A DNA stretch of 10,842 nt from Promethearchaeota archaeon (lineage in GTDB: Archaea; Asgardarchaeota; Lokiarchaeia; Sigynarchaeales; SOKP01): NCBI GenBank assembly GCA_019057735.1, contig JAHLWV010000061.1, positions 1 to 10,842 of the forward strand, in the 5' to 3' direction. The translations under genes were made by a program, and so were the position numbers. Each line of letters starts with the position of its first letter. Within the stretch, counting starts at the first letter, position 1. Below are positions 1 through 7,603 of this stretch, piece by piece. The notes beneath the pieces were generated by a model. It had not been told where the DNA came from and did no database searches. It was given only the letters and a program-made list of their open reading frames with translations.

Positions 1-5
1 TTTAG

Positions 6-222
6 TGTTTCTTTTTGAGAAAGCCTAGTTTAATCCGTATTATCCTTTTAGCTCTCTTTATGTCCCAATTTTTACTTATTGGCATTTTCAGATATAAAGT
101 TTCTCTTCCAAGCGATTTGCACTTAACAAGTTGGAATTACCGTGTTGTTAGGAATTATTATTATAGGTTTAGTTTATGCAAGAATATTACATAAAAAAGT
201 AAACAAAAAAGATATAGGTTAA
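6..222 (+). pseudogene. C-terminal part of a small two-helix membrane protein, frame-disrupted
   Basis: No single frame is open through this stretch. The frame covering 6-125 reads a hydrophobic helix (core LIRIILLALFMSQFLLIGIF) and then a polar turn containing LPSDLHL. Dropping one base near 126 leads into a second frame, 127-222, which reads VGITVLLGIIIIGLVYARI followed by a lysine-rich tail ending VNKKDIG and TAA. Together they look like one protein with two membrane helices and a cytoplasmic basic tail. The overall pattern recalls the small DUF485-type proteins found beside solute:sodium symporters, but that is a loose resemblance and not an identification. A further frame change near the left edge is possible. 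The cause could be a real pseudogene or a sequencing or assembly indel. The gene converges on the giant minus-strand gene with only 10 bases between the stops. Confidence 0.35.
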
Positions 223-232
223 GAAATTAAAA

Positions 233-3200
233 TTATTTGTTTTTTGAAATATCCTTCAACATCTTCTTTATTTCGTCTGCTTTTTCTTTATCCTTTGCAA
301 GCTCGGCTTTCTTTTTCTTGTCTTCTACTGCTTTTTTTGATTCAGACAATTTAAGTGTTAATTCCTGCTTCAAAGTTAATAAGTTCTGCATGTCCTTACG
401 GAATTCCTTTGATTTAGAAATAACCCGTTCTTTTTTCTGTAGAGACAATAACTCCTCTTTTCCCTTTTTAATTTTGATTAGGTTTGAAATTTCTCCTGAT
501 AATATACTTACTTCTTTTATTGCACCTTTAATTTTTTGCGTTTCCTCTTTCTTTTTACGCTCATCTTTTAACTTCTGCTTTTCTAGTTCTTCGTGTATTA
601 TTTTTATTCTCTGATTACTTTCTATTACTTTTTGCTCGAATTTTTTAGCGTTCTCAATCTCTTTCTTAATGAATTTTGTTTGTTCACTCCAACCAATTGC
701 TTTAAACTTAGTAATTGCGGTATTAAATTTCAAGTAAGCAGCCTTAAACTCATATTTAGAGACCAATTCTTTCCCTTCATCTATAAGCCTTAATCCTTCT
801 TCTTTTATTTTTTCATTTTGTTTCTGAGTTTCGTATAACTTCTTAAATTTCTTTTGTTGCTCTCTCTTCCTAAGGTCAGTTTCCATTTGTTGCTTCCGTA
901 TCTCTTCGCGAAAAAGTTCATATTCTCGTTGTCTTTTAATATTAGTCTCTTCTTCTATTTTTCTCTTTTCTAAGTAATTTTCTTTTTCGTGGATTAAATC
1001 GTTGATTAAAGTGGTTAAATTAGTAATTTCAGGTTCCCAACCTATTTTTTCAGCTAACAAATTTCTTGCTTGAATGTACAAAGATATTGCTTTCTCGTAA
1101 TCAGGAGTGCTCATCTTGATATATTTTCCACCATCTTCTAGAAGCGAATATGCTGCTTCTCTAAATGTCAATTGATCTTGAATAATTCTCTCTCTTTGTT
1201 TAGTTGCAATCTGCTGAGCTTTCTTCTTTTCTCTTTCTTGATATCTTCTTTCCTTTAAGATGGTTTCCAAATTTCTTTCCTCTTTTAACCGTTCTAATTC
1301 TCGTTTTAAGTTTTGTTCCTTCTCTCGTCCTCTTCGTCTTTTAAGTTCTTCAGCTTTTACGATCATGCCGTTAATGGAATCTGTTGGGAAATTGATTTCA
1401 TTAAGAATAAACATCGCTTTCCTATAACTCATAATAGCTAATTCGAACTTAGAATTGTTAATGTGTAGTTCAGCGTCATCTAAAATTTTAAAAGCTTCCT
1501 CTTTCTTTCTTTCTATAAGAGCTTGCGTAAAAATTAATTTTTCATCTTCATCCTTTTTTAACTTTAAGCGCTCTCTTTCTCTGCTAATATTTTCAGCAAT
1601 TTTCTTTTGAAAATCAATTTCCTCGCGTTCTTTTTTAAGTTCTCGTTCAAGTACTTTTTGTTTTTGGAGATCATTGACTCTCTTCTTCTCTTTAAATCGT
1701 GCGATTAACTCTTTAATTGAATTCGTAGGGTAGTTAATTTCATTTAATACTAACTCTGCGCTTCTATAATATTCTAAAGCTTTATCGTATTCTGCACGTT
1801 TTATATATATTTCAGCTTCGTCAAACAATTCAAAAGCAGCTTCTTTGCGTTTCTCCAAATGTAATTTAAGGTCTTCTTGTTTCTTAATTTTAATTTGTTT
1901 AACTCTCATTTGTTCTTCTTCGTATTTCATGGTATCAGCAATGGTCTGAAGAAAGTGTTTTTCTTTTTCTTGTTTTCTAATACCATATTCTAATTCTTGT
2001 TGTTTAGTTATATTGGCCTCCCGTTTTTTTTCTTGGATTTTTAATATAGTATCTTTTATTATTTCAGTAGGAAACTGAATCTGAATTAAGATCAACTCTG
2101 CATCATAATACTTTTCTATAGATTCCTCATACTTCCCTTGTTTTAATAGATGTTCTGCTTTATCCATTATGGAAAAAGCTTCCAGCTTTTTTGTCTCCAT
2201 CAATTTTTTCAGATCTTCTCTTTTAAGAAGCTCGATCTTCTTTGATAGCATCTTTTCTCTTTCTTTTTGAAAACTTTCTGTCACTTTTCTCTCAAATACT
2301 CTTTCTTCTTCAACTTGTTTTCGTAGTTTTTCTTTTTCGAGTAATTTTTGGCGCTCTTTTTCGTCTTTTTTAAATTGCAGATTTCGACTTGACTCTTCTA
2401 ATAATGAAATATAGTTTCCCGTCCACCCTAAATGTTTAAGTAAGTTGAGTGCATTTTGATAAGCTTCAATGGATTTATCATAATTCTCTTGTGCTAAAAA
2501 GACATCAGCGTCTTCGATGATTTTAAACGCTTCTTGTTGTTTTAAAATGTTCTGGGAACTCAATACCTTTTTTGTTTCCAAAATTGCCCTTTCTTTTTGG
2601 ATTAATCTTTTTTCTCTTTCTCTTCGGATTTTAAGATTGTTAAGAAATTGCCTATGTTCGGCATCTTCTTTGATTAATTGCTCGAACTCCCTTTGTTTCC
2701 TAATTTCTATTTCTTTCTTTTCATTTTCGATTTTGTTAATCGTCTGGTTAATAAGCACAATTTCTTCGATCCATTGAATTTGAGCAAAAATTTGATTTAC
2801 ATTTCTATAACTTTCTACTGCTAAATCGAATTCTCCTAATGAAAGATAATTTTGAGCTTCATCCAAGATTTTAAACGCTTCTTCCTTTTGGCTCTCTCTA
2901 AAATTAATTTCATTTTTGCGTTCTTTCTTAACTATCTCTCTTTCTTCTAGTTTTTTTCTCTTAGCTTTCATCTCTTTGATTATTTTTTCTTGAAAACCTC
3001 TATCCTCTCTTTCTTTCCTAATAAGAAATTCGATATCTCGTTGTTTTTTGAGATAAGCATCCCGTTTTTTATTTTCGATCTCGATTATTGCATTCCCTAC
3101 TCTTTCCATTTCACCATACCATTGAATTTCAGCAAAAATACCAGTTACATGCTGGTATAATTCAATCGCTTTATCAAAATCGCCTTTCTCCAGATAAGCG

Positions 3201-5158
3201 TGAGCATCTTCCAATATTTTAAAAGCCTCATCTTTTCTCTTCTCTCGATGCATCAACTCCGCTTTTTGATCTCTTAACAAGATTTTTTTGTCTTTTAATT
3301 TCTCTTTTTCTAATTGGAGCTGTTTTGATATCTGTTCCTGAAATTGTTGTTCAACCTTAAATTGCTCTATAGATTTCATCAAATCTTTTTGTTTTGTTAA
3401 TAATTGTTCTCTTTTCCTATTTTCCAATTCTCTTATAGAATATTCAATTAAATGTAATTCGTCGTTCCATTGTATGCTCGCGAAGATATTTCCCGCTTCT
3501 TGATAAGCAGCTATTGCGCTATCTAAATCAGATTTTCTTACGAAATTATCTGCTTCATCTAAAGCTTTATACGCGTCAAGTTTACGATTTTCGCGGTGTT
3601 CTAATTCTTCTCTTTTTTCTTGGAGAATGCCTTCTCTCTGCCTTATTTTTTCTCTTTCCTTTGCTAACTCTATTGATGTGAGCTGTTGAAACTCTATATC
3701 ACTTTTTCTACGTTGGCCTAATTTAGTTTGGTGCTCTAAATCTTTCTCAATTTTGTGTTCTTCTAACTTTTTAATACTTAAAATGGTCTCTTCAATTGTA
3801 GGAGCATGAGATTCCCAATCTGTCCCTAATTCCTTTAGATATCCTAAGGCTTCCGTGTACCTATTAATTGCTTTGTTATAATCAGATTCTTCCCGTAGTA
3901 TTCTATCAGCGTCGTCTAAAATTGTAAACAATTTCTCTTCTTTCCTCAAATTTTCTTTTCTTTTTTGTTCGTATTCTAATCTTCTCTTGTCCAGTTCTCT
4001 TGCGTTTTCAATAATTTCATCTTTTTCCTTAAAATATATCGTATCTTGTAGGATTTTTAGCTGGCTCTCCCGTTTTTGCCTTAAAATATTCTCTTCTTCT
4101 TTATTCGCTTGCTTGATTTCTATATTTTTGATAAAGTTGATAACTGGTTGAATGTATGAATCCCATTCAATGGATTTAAACAATTCAATTGCTCTTTGAA
4201 ATTTAATAATCGCTTGATCGTATTTCTTCTCTCTTTCCAATTTTTTACCAAAATCAACTAAATTAAATGCTTCAATTTGTATTTTTTCTTCATCTCTATA
4301 GATCTCTGTTCTTATCTCTTCATATTCATCAGTCTGTTCTTTTATAAATATTGTTTCTATTTGTTTCTGAGAACTAACTTGCTCATACTCTTTTTTATCA
4401 TTTTCTAATTTTTCAATAATTATGTTAATACTCTTTGTTTGGTCGTGCCACCCTATAGAATTCAATAATTTTACAGCATTTTCGTAATTCTCAATTGCTT
4501 TATCGAAATTTCTATCGGTTTCAAAAAACTTTGCATTATCAATAAACTCAAAGGCATCCTTTTGTATTTCCTCCACTTGCTGTTTCATAGCTTTAAATTT
4601 CTTTAATTCTTCAGCTTCTGCTGCACTTTTCTTAACTCCAAACGCGCTAACAACCTGTGGTTCGATTTCTTGACGAATAATATCTTGTTCTTGACCTTCC
4701 CCAATCTTGGTTTCAGTCTCTGATTTATGGTGTCTTAACTTTTCTGATAATGCTATAAGTTTGCTTTGCAAATTACTTAATTGAGCCTCAGACCATCCTG
4801 TTTGAATTAGTAATTTGATTGCTGCTTCATATTGCTCAATTGCATCTCCCAAAAATCCATCTGTTTCTAATTTTTGAGCTCCATCCAACAAAGAAAAAGC
4901 TTGGTCTTGTAATTGCTCAAGTTGATTTTTCGCGTTCGCTTGATCATATATTATCTCTTGTTTTGCAAAATCTTTTAACTCTTCGATCCTAGAGAAAATA
5001 TCACTTATTTTATCCATCATAAAGCCGCTATTTTTAAGATAGTTTGCTGCTAATTCATAACTCTCCACAGCTTTTTCTAAATTTTTTTCATTCTCAAATT
5101 TTTGAGCTAAATTAAGATACTTTAAAGCTTCTTGAGCAAGTTCTTCATTTCCCAACAT
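233..5158 (-). CDS. Giant coiled-coil protein with 14 TPR/MIT-like hairpins in 116-residue register
   Basis: This is a 1641-residue, highly charged, almost entirely helical protein with no signal peptide or membrane segment, so it is probably cytoplasmic. It contains fourteen copies of a helical hairpin with the pattern A-F-x-I-L-D-x-A-x-x-Y-L, then G-x-F-D-x-A-I-x-x-Y, then a hydrophobic helix ending in Trp, Phe or Tyr. The terminal aromatics are at residues 46, 122, 237, 332, 448, 564, 680, 796, 912, 1029, 1143, 1257, 1374 and 1490. Each is followed by a short third helix and then a Lys/Glu/Arg-rich coiled coil of about 75 residues. The last 130 residues are a lysine-rich coil. The hairpins resemble TPR or MIT units. 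I do not recognise a named family. The ATG start lies 12 nt after a GAGGG-like site and gives a complete first hairpin. A structural scaffold, tether or spacer role is inferred only from architecture. Confidence 0.93.
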   Translation of the reverse strand: MLGNEELAQEALKYLNLAQKFENEKNLEKAVESYELAANYLKNSGFMMDKISDIFSRIEELKDFAKQEIIYDQANAKNQLEQLQDQAFSLLDGAQKLETDGFLGDAIEQYEAAIKLLIQTGWSEAQLSNLQSKLIALSEKLRHHKSETETKIGEGQEQDIIRQEIEPQVVSAFGVKKSAAEAEELKKFKAMKQQVEEIQKDAFEFIDNAKFFETDRNFDKAIENYENAVKLLNSIGWHDQTKSINIIIEKLENDKKEYEQVSSQKQIETIFIKEQTDEYEEIRTEIYRDEEKIQIEAFNLVDFGKKLEREKKYDQAIIKFQRAIELFKSIEWDSYIQPVINFIKNIEIKQANKEEENILRQKRESQLKILQDTIYFKEKDEIIENARELDKRRLEYEQKRKENLRKEEKLFTILDDADRILREESDYNKAINRYTEALGYLKELGTDWESHAPTIEETILSIKKLEEHKIEKDLEHQTKLGQRRKSDIEFQQLTSIELAKEREKIRQREGILQEKREELEHRENRKLDAYKALDEADNFVRKSDLDSAIAAYQEAGNIFASIQWNDELHLIEYSIRELENRKREQLLTKQKDLMKSIEQFKVEQQFQEQISKQLQLEKEKLKDKKILLRDQKAELMHREKRKDEAFKILEDAHAYLEKGDFDKAIELYQHVTGIFAEIQWYGEMERVGNAIIEIENKKRDAYLKKQRDIEFLIRKEREDRGFQEKIIKEMKAKRKKLEEREIVKKERKNEINFRESQKEEAFKILDEAQNYLSLGEFDLAVESYRNVNQIFAQIQWIEEIVLINQTINKIENEKKEIEIRKQREFEQLIKEDAEHRQFLNNLKIRREREKRLIQKERAILETKKVLSSQNILKQQEAFKIIEDADVFLAQENYDKSIEAYQNALNLLKHLGWTGNYISLLEESSRNLQFKKDEKERQKLLEKEKLRKQVEEERVFERKVTESFQKEREKMLSKKIELLKREDLKKLMETKKLEAFSIMDKAEHLLKQGKYEESIEKYYDAELILIQIQFPTEIIKDTILKIQEKKREANITKQQELEYGIRKQEKEKHFLQTIADTMKYEEEQMRVKQIKIKKQEDLKLHLEKRKEAAFELFDEAEIYIKRAEYDKALEYYRSAELVLNEINYPTNSIKELIARFKEKKRVNDLQKQKVLERELKKEREEIDFQKKIAENISRERERLKLKKDEDEKLIFTQALIERKKEEAFKILDDAELHINNSKFELAIMSYRKAMFILNEINFPTDSINGMIVKAEELKRRRGREKEQNLKRELERLKEERNLETILKERRYQEREKKKAQQIATKQRERIIQDQLTFREAAYSLLEDGGKYIKMSTPDYEKAISLYIQARNLLAEKIGWEPEITNLTTLINDLIHEKENYLEKRKIEEETNIKRQREYELFREEIRKQQMETDLRKREQQKKFKKLYETQKQNEKIKEEGLRLIDEGKELVSKYEFKAAYLKFNTAITKFKAIGWSEQTKFIKKEIENAKKFEQKVIESNQRIKIIHEELEKQKLKDERKKKEETQKIKGAIKEVSILSGEISNLIKIKKGKEELLSLQKKERVISKSKEFRKDMQNLLTLKQELTLKLSESKKAVEDKKKKAELAKDKEKADEIKKMLKDISKNK
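630..5128 (-). repeat. Fourteen-unit protein-level repeat array (about 348 bp per unit)
   Basis: The array covers the hairpin units of the giant protein, from residue 11 to about residue 1510. Successive marker aromatics are spaced 76, 115, 95, 116, 116, 116, 116, 116, 117, 114, 114, 117 and 116 residues apart. The linkers are also homologous: many share a K-Q-x-x-x-E motif soon after the third helix, a later F-Q or F-L pair, and an E/K/R-rich run before the next A-F. At DNA level the copies are diverged. The clearest shared stretch is the reverse complement of the codons for A-F-K-I, for example near 1482, 2517, 2867 and 3216. The array is therefore an old duplication that is not subject to ongoing slippage. 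Confidence 0.85.
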
Positions 5159-5170
5159 CTTTATCTAAAA

Positions 5171-5176
5171 CCCTCT
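5171..5176 (-). promoter_or_regulatory. Probable ribosome binding site of the giant coiled-coil gene
   Basis: On the minus strand AGAGGG precedes the ATG at 5158 by 12 nt. This is longer than the 6-7 nt seen at the two plus-strand genes here, so it is only moderately convincing. No better start codon lies between this site and the ATG. Confidence 0.45.
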
Positions 5177-5327
5177 TTTAACATTTCTTAAAAACTATAA
5201 GTGAAGCGTGAAATTATTGATAGTTCCTACAATAAATTAAACCGATTTATTAATTAAACTTTTTATATTTAGATGATTAATTTACTATAAAAACTAACTT
5301 TTAACCTCATTTTTAAAAAGTTAAGAA

Positions 5328-5331
5328 GAGG
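5328..5331 (+). promoter_or_regulatory. Shine-Dalgarno site of the RACo gene
   Basis: A GAGG core, within AAGAAGAGGA, lies 7 nt upstream of the ATG at 5339. The spacing supports this start over later in-frame methionines. Confidence 0.7.
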
Positions 5332-5338
5332 ACCTTTC

Positions 5339-7306
5339 ATGAAAAGTAATACCTTTCAAATTACGGTCGATATTGAACCGATCTCGAGAAGACTCTTCTA
5401 CACCGAAAATGAAACCTTTTATGAATTACTGATCAACTCAGGTATCCGTGTACAGTCCCTTTGCGGCGGTAAGGGAACATGTGGCAAGTGTAAAATACTG
5501 GTTCAAGACGGAATGAATTTTTTAAATCCTCCAACAAACTCTGAAATGAAATTTCTCACGCAATCCGAAATTAGAGAAAAATGGCGTTTGGCTTGTCAAT
5601 GTAGAGTAAACCCCTCCCAAATTCAGTCAGCTAAAATACATCATTCACCCCAGATAAGGATATTTATTCCTAAAGATCTACTCGGCGAAGATTTTAAGAT
5701 ATTGACGTCGGGAAAATCTAAAAAAATAAACCTTAATCCAAATGTAAAGAAAATTTTTGTTGAAATTAATAAACCAAATTTAGAAAACCCCGTTCCGGAT
5801 ATTGAAAGAATTTTATCTTCTTTTTCGTCAATCAAGGATAATGAAGGAATTTATAGCGATCTTTCGTTTGAAATCGACACAATAAGAAAAATACCCCTAA
5901 TTTTAAGAGAAGACCAGCACCGTATTTCATTAACAGTATACAATAATAAAGAAGTAATAGATTGCGAAGCAGGTAATAAAACCGAAGATTGTTTCGGAAT
6001 CGCATTTGACATTGGAACTACAACTATCGTTGGGTATTTAATCAATTTGCACAATGGAAAAATATATTCAATTGCATCAGCTCTTAATCCACAGACAGCC
6101 TACGGTGAAGATGTTATTTCGCGTATAACTTACATAAAAGATAATCCCGCAGGACTTGGAAAATTAAATTCTATTCTGATAGAATCTTTAAACTCAATAA
6201 TAAAAGAAACCTGTAATAATGCTAATGTTTCAACTAGTCAAATATATGAGGCAACAATAGTTGGGAATTCAGTCATGCATCATATATTTCTCAATATAAA
6301 TCCTACGTATATCGGTTTAAGTCCCTACGTGCCAGCACTGAAGAGTGACTTAAATATTAAGGCAAAAGATGTAAACCTTGAGATTTCAAAAAGCGGTTAT
6401 GTCTATGTATTACCTGTAATTGCTGGATTCGTTGGAGCGGACACAATGGGCGTAATTATTTCATCAGAGATTGATAAAGAACAAGAATTAACATTAGCAA
6501 TTGATGTTGGAACTAATGGTGAATTGGTTATTGGTAATAAGGATGCACTTTTTACGGGATCTTGTGCAGCAGGATCTGCATTGGAAGGTGCTCACATTCA
6601 ACACGGCATGCGAGCCGCATCAGGAGCTATTGACACTCTTAAAATTGATCCGAGTGATTTTAGCGTTGAATACACCACGATTAATAACAAAAAACCCATA
6701 GGCTTTTGTGGTTCTGGTATTATTGATGCGGTAGCCGAAATGTTAAGAGCAAAACTGCTTACCAGAAGCGGTAACTTTAATAAAGAATTCATAGACAACG
6801 AACGTATAATAAAAGAAGAGAAAAACCTGAAATTTATATTAGTAAATGAAGATGACACCCCAATTAAAAGACACATAACGATTTCACAGAGTGATGTTAG
6901 AGAATTACAAATGGCAAAAGGGGCGTTTTATTCTGGAGCGCGCTTGATTTTAAACCACTTAAATAGCGTAAACAAGTCCGACCTAAAAATTAAACAAATC
7001 CTTTTAGCTGGAGCATTTGGAAATTACATTAATAAAAATAACGCGAAATTTATTGGGATGATTCCGGATATACCTGACGATAAACTTTTTCAAATTGGAA
7101 ACGCAGCAGGAGTCGGTGCTCAAAATTGTTTATTAAACATAGATTTAAGAAAAAAAGCTCGAAAATTACAGGAAAAAATACAGTACGTTGAAATTGCAGT
7201 TGAAAAAGATTTCCAAAAAGAATTTGCTTCAGCGATGTATTTTCCTCACTTAAACTTGAATGAATTTCCAAGTCTTAAAGAATATGCACATATCCCAAAA
7301 AGGTAA
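5339..7306 (+). CDS. RACo-like reductive activator of corrinoid proteins (2Fe-2S ferredoxin plus ASKHA ATPase)
   Basis: This 655-residue protein has full-length RACo/COG3894-type architecture. Residues 1-100 form a plant-type 2Fe-2S ferredoxin domain with Cys42, Cys48, Cys51 and Cys86 as cluster ligands, inside LCGGKGTCGKCK and ACQC. Residues 100-215 are linker and middle domain. From about 219 comes the ASKHA ATPase: FDIGTTT (223-229), GNSVMHH (309-315), IDVGTNGE (388-395), GSALEGAHIQ (412-421), FCGSGIID (456-463) and LAGAFGNYI (556-564). By family knowledge, RACo uses ATP and low-potential electrons to reduce inactive Co(II) corrinoid to Co(I) on a corrinoid Fe-S or methyltransferase-system protein. 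It is cytoplasmic. No corrinoid protein or methyltransferase gene lies in the window, so the substrate is unknown. RamA-type activators differ in having C-terminal 4Fe-4S motifs, which are absent here. Confidence 0.93.
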   Translation: MKSNTFQITVDIEPISRRLFYTENETFYELLINSGIRVQSLCGGKGTCGKCKILVQDGMNFLNPPTNSEMKFLTQSEIREKWRLACQCRVNPSQIQSAKIHHSPQIRIFIPKDLLGEDFKILTSGKSKKINLNPNVKKIFVEINKPNLENPVPDIERILSSFSSIKDNEGIYSDLSFEIDTIRKIPLILREDQHRISLTVYNNKEVIDCEAGNKTEDCFGIAFDIGTTTIVGYLINLHNGKIYSIASALNPQTAYGEDVISRITYIKDNPAGLGKLNSILIESLNSIIKETCNNANVSTSQIYEATIVGNSVMHHIFLNINPTYIGLSPYVPALKSDLNIKAKDVNLEISKSGYVYVLPVIAGFVGADTMGVIISSEIDKEQELTLAIDVGTNGELVIGNKDALFTGSCAAGSALEGAHIQHGMRAASGAIDTLKIDPSDFSVEYTTINNKKPIGFCGSGIIDAVAEMLRAKLLTRSGNFNKEFIDNERIIKEEKNLKFILVNEDDTPIKRHITISQSDVRELQMAKGAFYSGARLILNHLNSVNKSDLKIKQILLAGAFGNYINKNNAKFIGMIPDIPDDKLFQIGNAAGVGAQNCLLNIDLRKKARKLQEKIQYVEIAVEKDFQKEFASAMYFPHLNLNEFPSLKEYAHIPKR

Positions 7307-7603
7307 ATCCCTTTATAATTAGTAGATGGCTCTTTTAGAAAGAGAAATTGCTCGGATTTTGACTCTGAAAATATTTAAATTTGTAAGATGAATTTTAAAG
7401 ACCAGAAACGTTTAATATGATATATATATTCTACGAAAAGAGTATAAAAGTATTTAAGAGATAAATATATAAAATTTTTATCAGAAATAGTATTAATATT
7501 ATAAAAAGAATTAAATAAATAGAATTTAATAATAAAGATAATAAATTATATTCAATTAATTTTTGTAATAATTTAATTAAAATCTTCAAGGTAGAGGTCT
7601 TTA
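7307..7603 (+). promoter_or_regulatory. AT-extreme intergenic region with GTPase promoter candidates
   Basis: This 297-bp spacer becomes almost purely A/T after about 7430. TATA-like elements include AGTATAAAAG at 7441-7450, a run around 7463-7475, and AAATTATATT at 7543-7552. The last is best placed: a start about 25 nt downstream would give a short leader containing the GAGG site. A small hairpin, CTCTTT-TAG-AAAGAG at 7330-7344, lies just after the RACo stop. It lacks a T-tract and is a weak terminator candidate. A 21-codon ORF at 7326-7391 (MALLEREIARILTLKIFKFV...) overlaps the hairpin and has no ribosome binding site. I do not call it a gene. Confidence 0.45.
7594..7597 (+). promoter_or_regulatory. 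Shine-Dalgarno site of the small GTPase gene
   Basis: A GAGG core (GTAGAGGT) lies 6 nt before the ATG at 7604. It is nearly the same context as the RACo site and fixes the start that places the P-loop at residue 12, as in Ras-like proteins. Confidence 0.7.

Larger units (their letters stand above)
5159..5338. promoter_or_regulatory. Divergent promoter region between the giant protein and RACo genes
   Basis: This 180-bp AT-rich spacer must hold both promoters. For the plus-strand RACo gene, a TATA-like CTATAAAAA at 5285-5293 would place a start of transcription about 25 nt downstream, leaving a leader of roughly 25 nt that contains the GAGG site. An alternative is the TTTTATATTT at 5261-5270. 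For the minus-strand gene, the CTTATAG-type element around 5196-5202 is a candidate close to the ATG, and an AAATATAAAAAG element at 5259-5270 is a more distant one. Box assignments are visual guesses. No clear operator palindrome was seen. Confidence 0.4.

Noticed and set aside
2517..2777. Plus-strand 86-codon Ser/Phe/Leu-rich ORF
   Set aside because: Hydrophobic antisense reading of Lys/Glu-rich coiled-coil codons. The same artefact occurs at 237-614 and 593-793.
630..5128. CRISPR-like or DNA-level repeat array suggested by regular spacing
   Set aside because: The period exists at protein level only. DNA copies are diverged and lie inside one continuous ORF.
6598..6876. Minus-strand ORF inside the RACo gene
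   Set aside because: Antisense to the ASKHA domain. The others at 5641-5835, 5851-6054 and 7050-7271 are the same kind of shadow.
7326..7391. 21-codon ORF starting MALLERE just after RACo
   Set aside because: It lacks a ribosome binding site, its second half runs into AT-rich DNA, and an ORF this short is expected by chance.
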